DNA from: Haberlea rhodopensis
Taxonomy: Eukaryota; Streptophyta; Magnoliopsida; Lamiales; Gesneriaceae
DNA: 64,000 bases
Reading direction: 5' to 3'
Assembly (NCBI GenBank): GCA_907163345.1
Contig: CAJQUN010000015.1
Span: 11,192,886 to 11,256,885 of the forward strand
Shown: one piece after another, positions 1 through 12,090 of the stretch
Layout: every line of letters starts with the position of its first letter
How positions within the stretch are numbered: position 1 is the first letter of the stretch
The notes under the pieces: model-generated
The model's input: only the letters and a program-made list of their open reading frames with translations
Databases searched by the model: none
Told to the model about the DNA's origin: nothing
Made by a program: the position numbers and the translations under genes

Positions 1-967
1 TATCTTCCTCTTTCCCAACCTTTCTAAACCGTTCTCCATATTTCATATTCTCAATAATCGAACATCGATCATTTTCCACATCACAATTGAACCCATATTC
101 TTCAACTTAAGCCCTCACTTTTCTTGGTTGAGATCTTTCCTTCCTATGCACATTAGAGATTTGTTGTTTCTTCATATGTGCATTCATCATTCGATCTCAT
201 TGTTATTCAAATGTTCCATCCCCTCCCTTCATATATGCTTCATTTCAGACATAATGGCCTCCAAAAACAATTTTGGATCAGCCAAACTCTTATTAGCTCT
301 TTCATTAACACTTTTAGCACTGTAGTGAGATATGATTTGATTTTGTAATATATTTGTGTTTTCCCTTCTTTTCTTTTCTTTTTTTTTTTTATTTCATTGC
401 ATAGCAGTAGGCTGAAAATTACAAAAAAATGTATACTTTTTTTTTCCTTTTTTGTATACTTATTTTTTAACCCCTTTTGATTGATAAACGAAAAAAAGGA
501 AAAGAAAAAAATTGAAATTCAAAAGGATAGATAAACGTGAGACTAGAACATTGGTATATTTGACCTCAACCCATTGTTTAATGCGAAACAAGAACATTGA
601 TATAAGGAAGATTCCACACATGATGGTGGAACTCTGTTTGATAAGTCGATGATGAACGCCACGAAAAATTCCGATAAGTTTGAATAGTTCGTCAAAGAAC
701 CAAAGATAAATACTCTCACTATTTAATGAATAATAGTCTTTTTTGATTTCATTGCAGAGTAGCTTTTTTATAGGATGCATATTACAAAGAACTTCCTAAA
801 ATAACTCTTAATTAAGGCTAAATAATTTTGCATGATTAATACTAAACAAAGGAAATAAATCTACACCTTAATTGGCGCTGATGAAAATCAAACGAAAATT
901 AGCAACTAGAAAGGAAAGTCAATAATTTAAACTTCAAAGCATAATCTTTCAGTTTCTTGTATTACTT

Positions 968-1013
968 CAATTTGTCACTATCATGATCTTCAATTTGTCA
1001 CTATCATGATCTT
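968..1013. repeat. 23-bp tandem duplication
   Basis: Two consecutive identical 23-bp units beginning CAATTTGTCACTATC. There is no sign of function. Confidence 0.8.
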
Positions 1014-1905
1014 CAATTTCTTCTATCATCTTTAATTTGTAACCATCAATGGTCTTTAATTCTCCACCATTAAATTTGCTTGTTATCATAGTATGGATCA
1101 CATCAATGAAAGTCATATCTATTGTGATTTCGAGAACGAAATATTGTAGAGGAAGAATTGTAAGACCCATTACTAAGTACTTTGGATTAGTGAAAATTAT
1201 GCAAAACCCAAATAATTAATTAGTTAAGTATTTGGGATAATAATTGGCAAAGAAAAAGTAAATTTAAAATTATTCAACTAAGCACACAGACAACTAGTAA
1301 ATTGGAATTGGAGAATGACACAACACCCACACACATCAACGGAAAACATGCATAATACATGAAGCAAAGTAGAGTGGCACGACAATTTGGAAGAAACAAA
1401 CAAAACACAAGATTGCAACATAGGAATCATCAGCTCATCTCCTTTAATTCTTTCTTCCTTTTCTCCGGTTCTTTCTTGTTGTTTTTCCTTCAACAATCGA
1501 TAAAAACTGAATTTCACATGAAAACATGGAATCGTAAGAAACAATACACTAGAAATTCAAAATTCTAGCAAGAAATGCAATAACCAAAAGGAAACTCGAG
1601 GGTGCAACGAACATCATGTTTTTGGCGGGATTTGCCAGCAATGGCCGATTATAATTGGCGTTTTGGCTTCAAATCTTATCATACTTGAATGTATAAAAGT
1701 ATAGGTTGAGTTAGTAATTTGACATTGCGCTTTTCCAATGGAATTGAAGTTGAATAATTGCGGGAAAATATGTCATATTGCAAACCAGTGCATGAGACTT
1801 AAATGTTCAGTGATTAAGCTTCATGGGATTAGTCAATCCTAGCAGCATATAAATTGTTTAATTCAGGTTGCACCCAGTATCGGAGCCAGGAATTTGGGGT
1901 GGAGG

Positions 1906-2041
1906 TGATTAGGGATGGCAACGGGGCGGGTTTAGGACGGGTTTGGCCAATCCCATGACACGCCCCACTACACATAAAACCCGGAGCCGCCCCGCTTAGA
2001 CCGGCGAACCCGACGGGTTTACCCGCCCCTCCCCGGTTGCA
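1906..2041. repeat. GC-rich interspersed repeat, possibly a MITE remnant
   Basis: An abruptly GC-rich block in AT-rich surroundings begins GGGATGGCAACGGGGCGGG and ends with CCCGCCCC-type sequence. Blocks of this kind are common in dicot genomes as short non-autonomous DNA elements. No clear terminal repeat or target duplication was found, so the class is a guess. Confidence 0.4.
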
Positions 2042-2564
2042 GTTTTATTTTTATCTTTATTTTTTTTAAAAAAAATATACTTAGAAATCAATTTTGAAAC
2101 TCAAAAGTTGAGTTTTGTGATTAAATTTCATGTTTTCTCTAGTAATATTTATAATAAGCATTATAAAATGACCTTTAAGCTACCAAATATTTATTAATTT
2201 GCTCTCATTCCCTTCAAAATGTCCAACTTTTTTAACATGAATCAATTACAAATGCAAGCAGAGATCACTAACTAAAATTTTACTAAAGTCAAAGGCGTCG
2301 AAAGAATAAACGGATCAAAATTACCTGTTGGTTTCCAGACGTTGTTTGGGAAGGTTTGATCTTTCACCAACCTAAAAGTTGCCCAGTAAGAATAATCACC
2401 GATCACCTCCTTGGATGGTAACATTTTCAGAACTTTTCGGTGCCTTTATGGGATGCAACACGAGAGCTAGGTAATGGGTCAGTAGCATTTTATATTCATC
2501 TAAGTCACACACGATAATCCTATTTTACCCCCCATATAGTTCCCAGCCAAGGAAAATAAGGCAC

Positions 2565-5500
2565 TTAAATCCCATAAGTCCCGTTGTACATATTGCCAGA
2601 ACTGGGCATGCGGATCTTTGAATCTTCATAACCACCATATAACTTATTAAATCCCAACCTCTCGTCTCTAAAAAGTTCTGGCATACCCAAATTATTCCCA
2701 CGAGGGCCCTCATTCCACCCATTCCATTGGCCATTAGAAGCTATCGTATTTCTAGGCTGGGGGACGGTAAATTGAGAAAATGGAGAGAAATTATTGGACA
2801 AGGTTTGCTCCATAACCCTTGAACGAACTCCATAAGCATCAGGAATGGAGGAAAAACTGCCCCCGAGTTCATTAATTCTTTGGCTTTTTTGCGGAGGAAG
2901 AGATCTTTGCAAAAATGATTGGAGCCTTGCCTCCTCATATGTACTCAATTGTGGAGAATAACTGGATCTTACATCTAGGAGTGGACTGTTGATGCCACCT
3001 GGAATCGTGCCATGGCGAACTTCTAAAATTGCAGGATCCATGAATTCAATGTCGCAATTACTAAAAGTATTGCTATTTGGAGGTGTCTGCCACTGATTTC
3101 CTGAAAAAGAGGAAGCATCAAGCATATGATTTCCTGCAAGATCAGAATAAAGAGAGAAGCAAAAAACAGGTAAGTTATGAATGAAAAATATCCTTTATAT
3201 ATGCTCAGCCGAACAAACTGACCGAATAATGTGCCTAAAATCTGATCTGTCCTTTCATATGATGAGAAACCTGGAGGTGGGGTTCTGCTAGGAGCTGAAA
3301 ATCCTGGAGGAGCAGATATCTGAGATCTTGAAACTGTTCAAAAAATTGGAAAAAATAGCTGGATGAGAGCGTCAGGACTGAACAAGAAAATAGACATTCA
3401 ATCTTTCAACTTAGTCACAAAACTTTACAAATCAGGTTCTCCAAATAACATGTGACGGAACAGGGAAAATTAAGAAGGCATCTTCCCTTATTGTGAAATC
3501 AGTGTCTACACTTCCATCCTACATTACAACATTGATCCAAATCTATTCCTCGAGACAATCCAACTTTTCACTACGCTATTCTTGGTAGACAACTTACAAA
3601 AGGAGAGTATATAACTAAGCGTCTTAGTACTTGTTTATTTAGATGATCGTCAAACTCAGTCGTTTCATAAGCAATGATATTTCATGACATGAACACTGCA
3701 CATAAAATGAAAGCTAACTTATTAATGAATAAGGGAATAAGAAATCAGAGAGAACTTACCAGCAAGCTTATTGTTGGAGATATGAGAATGGTTGTTGACA
3801 AAAACATCAGACTCGGTGCCGCCAAAAATTGGAAAATTATTGCGAGTAGCAAACTTATCATTATCAAGATGCATGCTATTGTTGTTGGGGAAATCATTGC
3901 CAAAAGGACACTGACTGAAACCTTTTTCCAGGAAATCATGAAATGGTCCAAAATGGTTTGCCTGGCTCACCATGTCCTCCTCTCTAGCAAATGAAAACCT
4001 TGATTGGTTGCTGTTCTGTATTTTCCACGAACCTGATACTCCAAAAGACCCTTGCAGTTTATCAGTTTCACCCAACAATTTCGCAAGGTTTTGAGGCGAT
4101 GTTAAAGACTCATCCACCGAATCAAAGTCCATGGACAAAATATTTGATATAATGTTGTTCTCCCCCATAATACCAGGACCAATGGCCACTTCACCTTCAT
4201 ATCTCCCGCGCGATGACCTTTTGTCCTTGTGCGGAAATAAATTAGAATACTCAGCATCGTTAACATCGAGACAGTTGAGACTGCTATGAGAATGCCCACC
4301 AGCCATTGAAGGAAAACGCGAAGCATAAACTATTGAGTTGTCTTTTCTATCTACAACTTGCCCACCGAAACCGACACTGATAGAACCATCAGCGGTATTA
4401 AACACATAAGGAATGGTAGAATGCTTTGGCATATGAAGCGAATTGAAAATATTTGGTAGATGATTTATGCTGGCAGTAACCTCAGGATCTTTGAGCCTTT
4501 GGTTATCAAAAGACAACAAGTCATCTTCTGTCTCACACAAGTCAACTTGTGTCGCTTGAGTGGGAATTCCTAAACCACAGTCAGACAGGTCATCTGTGAG
4601 ACAGACTGAATTTGCCATATTTGCAGATCTTCCAGGTGCCTCAGAAGTCACCGGTACTTTAATTTGCTCAGTGTAGTTATGGATGCCCATCGATAAAAAA
4701 TCAGAGCATATGTTCACAATAATTTCATTAGTGGTATCCACATAGTTATTTTCTAAAGCAGATCCACAAGACTTTAGGGAAGAATCAACCGTCTTAGATG
4801 GCTTATTTGGTGGCGTGGTTGTTTTTACGCTATGCAGCTGCCGACTTAATGGTGAAGTCGGGGGATGTAACGAGGTAGACGAACTCTCAAGCACTACAAT
4901 GCTATCTGTTTTCAATTCTTTTTTAGCAGGCACTAAATTTTCCATCTTAGTTTTATCTAAAGATATGGGGTTTTCTTCAATAGGGTCCAACTTTCTCCCA
5001 GTATCAGTTTGCAAAGAAACATGAATAACACTTCCAACTTCAGAAGAAGATCCTACTGGAACATTATTACAAATATCAGGTTTGAGTGGCCCATTGGAAC
5101 AGGGTGTGGTTGTAGATGATGGATGATTATTGGAAGAACGAATTCCCCTGGAAACACAATAGAATACTGAGAGACTCTGAAATTAGATGACGAAGTAACT
5201 ATAGCCAGAGAATGACATACCATGACGCTCCAGCTGGAAGAGCAGCAGATCTACCTGAGCTACTATTTGGCGGAGATACTCCAACATTGCTAGCTGAATT
5301 TTGCTGACCAGGGTGACAAAAAACAAATCAGTTGGAAATAAAGCATACAGGTCCTAATCAGAAATATATTTCAAGTCATAACTGCAACAGGAAACAGTAA
5401 CTAGCTATCATCAAAATCATAGACTAAATAAATCAGTTGAAAATAAAGCAGATAGGTACTAATGAGAAATATATTTCAAGTAATAACTGCAACAGGAAAC

Positions 5501-8500
5501 AGTAACTATCTATCATCAAAATCATCGACTAAATAAGTTAGAAAATCAATTGCTTGACACAGAGTAATTGAATATTCATGGGGATGATGCAGCAGACCCA
5601 TGAGAAATTCAATAAAATAAATAGAAGTTGAAATAACATAAACAGAGCCAGTAAGCATCATTAGCTGGAAAGGCAACTGCAGCTGTGAAGACAAAGAAAC
5701 TCTTACATTTGTACTTGTAGCAGTTTTATTGATAAGGTTCCCTGAGGGGCTGTTATTGCAGTACTCACCCGCCGATGGTGGCAACACATTTCCTGAACGA
5801 CGCTGCATACTATTCGTGGCACCAGTAATTTGTTGAACCCTACTCCTTTAAAATCATGGTGTTAAGTAAATTAACTACAATAGAAATGAGGATGAACTCA
5901 CAGATCAAAACAAATATATATAATCACTGTTTTAGAAACAGACCTGATGTACAAGAAAAATTAGCAAAGAGAAAGACATAGCATTAGTTTTTAAATACTC
6001 GTGCTCATAACCAAAAAATTATTTTTCAAACTCAGCCTCAAGCCTCAACAAGAAATTTGAGCCTTATTCAGAACTGCAGTCTTTAAGCTACACAGGCTAT
6101 AACTTGCATCCTTTTTCAGAACTTCACAATCATATCTCCAAAATCAAAACAAAGATTAACAATTCGTTAAAATATTATTTAAAACAAATATCAGCTATTT
6201 GCCACATCAAACATTTCACCTTACAGAATAAATCTTCACACACAGATCAGAGAGCCAAACAAGGACTGTAATATGCAAATAGAGCTCGTAGCACGCCAGA
6301 TCATCACTATTTATACTTGAATCACTAAACTGAAATGGCAACCACTAGACAGTGTAAAAAAATGTCAAAACATAGAAATTGCTGTAACAGTCGGTATGTT
6401 AAGAACATAGACTTTTAATTCACATGAACATTACATCTGATGTTCAAGCATGTGCACAAGATGCAAAAGTAGAAGTAAATGGGTAAAATAAATATATAAT
6501 GGAAAAGAAAAGGAAGTAACAAACAGTATTGACATTGAAATACCTTGTGTAAGCTGATATTACTTCATCTTTAGTAAAGCTATCCTCTTGTGAACCAATT
6601 TCATGCAAATATAAACAATCAGGATTGCTGCAGGGCTGGACCAAAAGGTATAATTTTTCATTAGGAAACCAATGGATTCACCAATATGCCAAGGGAACAT
6701 ATTCTGATGATATCTCCAATGGACAATTCAGAAACCGTAGTGAAACTCTTTCCAATTTTGACTTGACAAGGTAAATACAACATTACCATATTTCTCAGCC
6801 ATGCATGACAATATTTAGTGGTTCCAAAGCATGCCCTGCAGTAACGGCTTTCATAAACTATTGGAAGACAAAAAATAGTCCAACCCATAGTTATTAAAGG
6901 CGCTAGGCGCCAAAAAGCGATGAACCATGGCCTGGCTCAAAGCGCTAAGCGCCAGGCAAAGCGTGGCCTAATAGATGTTACGCATCGAGGAAAAATAATT
7001 TTAAGTATTTAGATATGAATATTTTTTCCCAAAATAGCCAAACTATATAGCTAAGAAGCTGCTCATGTTGTAATTTTTGTTCATTTCTAATATAAATATT
7101 TATTACACAATAGAAATTTTTGATAAAAATGAATCTCACTCAATATTAAACAATTATAGAAAAAAAAGAAACAATAAATTAAATATGCTTGATTGAATTA
7201 GTGTTCAATTTATTCTTAAAATATTCTTACTCAATTCTCAAAATATATTTTGTTTTCCATTAAGTCTTATAATTTATTAATGCCTATTCATAAAATTAAA
7301 AATGTAGTTATATTTAAATTTTACATTTGATATAATTAATAAAATATGACGTGTTAAATATAAGGTTTATGCTTATTAAAATTGGCTTTGAGCTTATTGA
7401 AAATAGTATTTGGGCTTATTATTTTTTAAGTAATTTAAGCTCAATCCCATTAACACTCTTCCTTTCTATCAAGCCATCGCCAACGGCTTAAGCCCCAAAC
7501 ACCTAGGCGCTGAATAAGCGCGGCCTGATGTATGTGTGGGGCCTCTCACATGCCAGAGTATCTCACATGCCAGAGGCGACATACTCTGGCCTGGCTTGGC
7601 TTATCGCCTAGGCGAGCCATGCGAGGACTTTTTATAACCATGGTCCAACCACACTATTAAAGAATAACACTTGCCTCAAAGGTCTACCATCCAAAATGAA
7701 ACCATTTACCGACTGGATACACCGAATTGCTTCCTCTTCCTTTGAATATGTTATATATCTAGGCAATAAAAAAGTACATGAGTTAATGACAAGTTACTGA
7801 AACAAGAGAAAATAATATAAATTCTTACTGAAACCAAATATGCTGACACTCAACACCATAGATGGTCAATGCTTCCAAACCATAGTTATTAATGACGCTA
7901 GGCTCCAAAAAGCAATGAACAATGGCCTGGATTAAAGCGCTCCGTGCCGGGTGAAGCGAGGCTTAATAGATGTTTGGCTCCGATAAAAATATAAATTTTC
8001 AAATATTTAGATATAAAATAAATATATAAAATGATATCAATTAAACATCATCTCCTTCGTTTTATATCAATTAAAATATACATAGATACAATTTCATCAG
8101 TATCACTTGGGTGTTATGATTGAATAGGAATAATAATAACAAAATAGAAGAGAAAGCGGTTTTACTGTGAAAATGGTCTCGTTAGAAACGGCAACGGCTG
8201 CTTCAAGGTGGGTGGCGGCAAGACAAGGGATACTGATTCAAAAGAATAAATCTAATGATGTTGGCAATTAGGAGAGTTTATTAGGTTTATTAGGGCTTGG
8301 GCTTATTAAAATAATAATTAGAAGTTTAAATGAAGGCCCACTAAAATATAAACCCTAACAGCCCAAATCTTCTTTTAGCCTAGATTCATCGCCTCAGCCA
8401 CAGAAAGCCTCCCGCCTAGGCGGCATCTGAGCCGCATCCGAGTCGATTTCCGGTCGCCTGGCCTAGGCGGCGACCGTTTTTCATAGCTATGTTCCAAACA

Positions 8501-10782
8501 TACAAACGGTATGGAGTCTTATCGTCCAAGTTCAAAACTAACCAGACCATAAGACATAGTTAATGATTTAATGGGTACAAAACTAAGATAATTGACTTCC
8601 ATTCTAGGAAAAGTATATATGAATTTTTAAAACAAAATAATCACATGCATCTCCACCAGTACTTGAGAGTGACAATATCAGAACTAACTTCGTCCCACAT
8701 CCTCCAAATACACAGAAAGAAGCTGCTCAGAACATAAAATTGCACAAATTCCAAAAGATGTAAAAAAACTTCTAAAACATATTGACTTTACAATTTAGGG
8801 TTTAGCATAGTTGCTTGGAACTTACACACTGCATGTACCATTTGCAAAATGTTGTATGGCACCAGTCATGGTTCGTGATATAGAAACCTTTAGCACCTTT
8901 CCATACTGACCAAAATATTCCTTACGCTGAAGAAGCTGCTAAAATGATTATCAATCAATATTAATAAGACAACAGATAGGGAAGCAACAGAAAATAAAAC
9001 CTGGAAGGTGGAAAGACTCTACTAACATCCTCATCTGCAAAATTAAGTGTCAAGCCCACTACATAAACGAGATCCCTTCGGATAACTCGTACACTGCCCA
9101 GTTGCTTCCTTCCCTCAGAGGTTTTGCTCTTTCCCTTATGTGACTTCAGCTTTTTCTCCACATTCATCTCTGAAACCAGCCTGTTATGATCGCCACAAAT
9201 ATAAAAATTTAGAGCATAGATCACCATAACCTAAGTTTACACAAGTGAAAAGTATCGTCATGAACATCGACTCAATTACTTGTCACAATTTTCTGTTCCA
9301 ACAATCTTTTCCTTGTTATAAGGAGTACGACAAGCTGGACAGCGTCCTTCTGTCTCATCTTTCTCAGCCATATCTATTATGTGATGCCAGCACCAAACAC
9401 AAATCTGAAAAGTACAAAAATTCATCGCATCAAACGAGAATCCATGATTTCTCCCAAAAGCCATCCAAAATAGCATATTGAAAAAGTTTGAAAGCGAAAA
9501 AGTGGTACCAAAATCATAGTTAGCATTCACACCCCAGATCAGTCTGTCAAATAGTAGAATCCTTTCCCAAGGTCAGATAACGAAATTCTAAGCATTTATG
9601 AATTTTCCGATCCTCAGGTTATACATTTTCCACTAAAATTTCAATAGAGCTGGTGAACATCAGCAATTATTGCCTCGTTGCTCAAAACTTAGAAAATAAA
9701 ACAGTAGATTTGGTGAAAAAGACACCCACCAAAAAAGGATAGAAACGAAAAGAAATGACTACTACTACTTTACAAATTTTCACATAAGGGGTTATTGAAA
9801 CATTGGCTCTAGCAATGGTCACATCCATAGCTATAATATCATTACAACTACAAAAGTTATCCATCTACAGTTTTCCCTATACTTCTGGTAAGTTGTCTAA
9901 TTGCATTTTAAAACATATATTATGCCGATAAAAATTCTGTCCATTCTCAACATAAAATCATTCATGTCACCCTTCAGATGCACACCATGATTTCTCGTGA
10001 TGTGCTGCATGCTACAATCATACATTGAGATAAAAGCTAACCATAAGTAGCCAACAATAGCAAAGATTGGTGGTCTTCAACAGCAACGGTGTGACAAAAC
10101 ACTTTTAGCATATAGCCACAAATGTGAAAAAAAAAGAAGAGATATCTCTACCTTGTACACAGCATATACATTTGTACAATCATAATTGTATTATTAGTAG
10201 TTTAGAAAATCAACTGGACAACTCATAGCTTTAATACTACCTGCATGGTAGAATAGATCTCCACTTGCTCTCGTTCACATATTGAATGCAAAAAGGCTCA
10301 AGAAAACATGCAAGAGACTTATGAAAATGTGTCTGGTTCCATAGCTGATATAAACACGTAAACATTGGGAAACTTGTGATAGTCATCTTGCCTGAGTAAA
10401 TATCAAACAACAAAGGCATCTCAAACTCATTCTTCTCAATTTCTTCATTCTTCTATCTTTTTTGATAAAAGGGGAACTTGATTAATATATCACACGCTGG
10501 ACTGAAGCATCATTTTGCATAGAATGTGGAACTTCAAATATTCAGAAAAGGCAAAAAAACACAAGAAATATTTAAGAATTGGTATTCTGGCCCAGACTAC
10601 AAAGCAAATTTTTTCAAAATTATAAAAATAAATTCATTGATGAAAACGAAACTTCATCCCTTAGTTGCACTTTTGTCATGCATACGTACCTGGTAGCCGC
10701 ACTTGCAAGGCTTCAAGTGCTGATCAGTTAAATCCATCTCCTCAGCACAGAGGGGGCACGTCCTTTCTCCTCCTTCACTCAT
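2565..10782 (-). CDS. NOT4: CCR4-NOT complex subunit 4 (NOT4), RING-type E3 ubiquitin ligase, 12 coding exons
   Basis: Coding exons read from splice sites: 10690-10782, 9280-9404, 9027-9180, 8826-8935, 7675-7758, 6787-6835, 6544-6635, 5707-5839, 5221-5303, 3760-5147, 3223-3333 and 2565-3133. They join in one frame of 2,991 nt (996 aa). A C4C4 RING uses Cys 9, 12, 26, 28, 33, 36, 53 and 56. An RRM follows from about residue 105 (LVYVVGL at 110-116), then a C3H zinc finger (C198, C207, C212, H216) split across two exons. The long Ser/Asn-rich rest carries PPGF repeats near the C-terminus. NOT4 proteins are ubiquitin ligases of the CCR4-NOT mRNA decay and translation-quality complex. The start ATG lies 3 codons after a 5'UTR splice acceptor (exon begins at 10788). 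All introns are GT-AG except that between 7675 and 6835, which is GC-AG (AG|GCAAGT). A possible 3'UTR donor lies at 2325. Confidence 0.93.
5325..5535. repeat. ~105-bp tandem duplication in a NOT4 intron
   Basis: Two direct copies (from 5325 and from 5430) share the sequence around AACTGCAACAGGAAACAGTAA and CATCAAAATCAT with a few mismatches. They lie in the intron between coding exons 5707-5839 and 5221-5303, ending about 20 bp from its acceptor. Probably neutral. Confidence 0.75.
6886..7642. mobile_element. Non-autonomous hAT-like DNA transposon in a NOT4 intron
   Basis: Ends are CATAGTTATTAAAGGCGC at the left and the inverse of CATGGTTATAAAAAGTCC at the right. They are flanked by the 8-bp direct duplication GTCCAACC (6878-6885 and 7643-7650). 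Subterminal GCGCTAGGCGCC/CGCCTAGGCG motifs are repeated at both ends and the middle is AT-rich with no transposase. An 8-bp target duplication is typical of the hAT superfamily. The insertion lies 24 bp downstream of the GC-type donor of the 7675-7758 exon. Confidence 0.85.
7881..8491. mobile_element. Second, related hAT-like element in the adjacent NOT4 intron
   Basis: It starts CATAGTTATTAATGACGC and ends with the inverse of CATAGCTATGAAAAACGG. It is flanked by the 8-bp duplication TTCCAAAC (7873-7880 and 8492-8499). It shares the subterminal CGCCTAGGCGG motifs with the 6886-7642 element but has a different, shorter interior. No coding capacity is seen. Confidence 0.85.
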
Positions 10783-11371
10783 GGTTGCCTGAAAAAATAT
10801 GTAAAGTTTAACTAGATAGTACCAACTGTTACATTAGTACCTTTACATATTTTGCAAGAATCAGAAAAATTTTACCAAGCATGGCGGTATATTAAATCTG
10901 TTCCCACACCTAGTGCTCTAAACAATGGACAAAACACAAACAACACTAAAAGACCAGTTGAAAATTTAATATTTAAAAAAAAAAAGCTAAAAAAATTAAC
11001 CAGCGTACTGATTCAATTCAACTTAGGAATAAAATTCAATTTCACCAACACAATCCAAAGTCAAACATAAGAATCTTCACCCACGACCAGGACAGTGCAT
11101 CCACCTTCCCCAAATCCATTTCACCAACCTATCCACTAAAAAATCCAAACAAAACGACCAAGAATTGAACCGATGCAAAATAAACTAAATAGATCCAGCA
11201 TAGAAATGAGCAGAATCGAAATCACAAAAACTTAAAAAGAGAAACTAAACTTAAGCCAACAATCAAGTCGAGCAAAAACCCAATCGAAGCTGATAAATAC
11301 TCAATTTTCCACCTCTTACATAAAATTGGGGATCGAGGAAAGGAATTCAGATTGGAGATTCCAAAACTTAC

Positions 11372-11490
11372 GGAAGATGATCGGATCGAGAAATGAGGCG
11401 AAGCAATGAAGAGATATAGGTACAGAAACAGAGTGAGAAAGAGAAACACAAAGACTGAAACTAGAGAGAGAAATCGAGTGAGCACGAGAG
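11372..11490 (-). other. NOT4: Probable 5'UTR exon of NOT4
   Basis: On the minus strand a strong donor (CC|GTAAGT) sits at 11371-11366, and the matching acceptor TTTTTTCAG ends at 10789, just before the start-codon exon. Upstream is a CT-rich leader typical of plant transcripts. The 5' boundary is approximate. The intron (10789-11371) would lie in the 5'UTR. Confidence 0.55.
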
Positions 11491-11554
11491 AGGGACAATC
11501 GAAGGGATGATAGGCCTTTTATGCTTTGGACATAAATTTTATCAGATTATTTTT

Positions 11555-11579
11555 ATGTCGCCATATGAGATGGCGACAT
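11555..11579. repeat. Perfect 10-bp inverted repeat
   Basis: ATGTCGCCAT and ATGGCGACAT arms around a 5-nt loop, upstream of the likely NOT4 start. Confidence 0.8.
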
Positions 11580-11613
11580 CCTTTAAATTTGAAAATAGAA
11601 AAATAATTTTTTT

Positions 11614-11646
11614 ATTGGTGTCATCATCTCAGATGGCGACACCAAT
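11614..11646. repeat. Inverted repeat with 9-bp perfect outer arms
   Basis: ATTGGTGTC and GACACCAAT arms flank an imperfect inner stem containing CATCTCAGATGGC. It shares the GATGGCGACA core with the repeat at 11555-11579. Confidence 0.75.
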
Positions 11647-11801
11647 GTAATTTAAAACCCTAGTTTCCTCTTTTACACGCTCATCGCTCACTCACACATT
11701 CCAAATTCTCCATCTGCAAGCTGCGAAAATCGAATGATTTCACTCCAAATTATTTAGGTAAGCTTTTTTATTTTTGTTGATTTTAGATAAATTATGATTT
11801 T

Positions 11802-11802
11802 G

Positions 11803-11830
<28 letters not shown>
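11802..11830. repeat. (TA)n microsatellite
   Basis: About 14 consecutive TA units. The rest of 11,661-12,090 is unremarkable apart from a GC-rich stretch at 11,900-12,035; no gene is supported there. Confidence 0.85.
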
Positions 11831-11833
<3 letters not shown>

Positions 11834-12090
11834 GAGTATATTATTTGTTGGTGTATATTTTGGTGATGTGGATGGTGAAAAGTTTGCTCCGGAGGAAGGC
11901 GGACGTGAGTCGACTCCGAATTGAGGTGGCTGGTGCTTCGGGGTCGACGTGGGAGGGCGGCTGCCGGCGTGGAAGGGCGGCTGCCAACGTGGGTGGCAGC
12001 GGCTTGGGCCGGCGGCGGTCGTGGACAGCCGGCGGGTAGTTTTTGTAATGTTGAGATTAATGTTGATAATTTTTTGTATTATACTTCAGG

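Larger units (their letters stand above)
1..2320. other. Intergenic AT-rich DNA, no supported gene
   Basis: No long reading frame or recognisable domain is seen on either strand. It contains a 23-bp direct duplication at 968-1013, a GC-rich repeat at about 1906-2041 (separate entry), and a short plus-strand frame starting at 253 whose 23 residues look like the beginning of a signal peptide (basic and polar start, then a Leu/Ala-rich stretch) but stop at once at TAG. The frame may be a fragment of a secreted-protein gene or chance. Confidence 0.5.
11491..11660 (-). promoter_or_regulatory. Probable NOT4 promoter
   Basis: A TATA-like ATAAAAGG (minus strand) lies at 11516-11523, about 30 bp before a CT-rich likely start region. 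Two inverted repeats sharing the GATGGCGACA core lie just upstream (separate entries). The assignment rests on position only. Confidence 0.35.

Noticed and set aside
460..1568. Several 67-106-codon frames in the left intergenic DNA
   Set aside because: Chance frames in AT-rich sequence, overlapping on both strands, with no splice or domain support.
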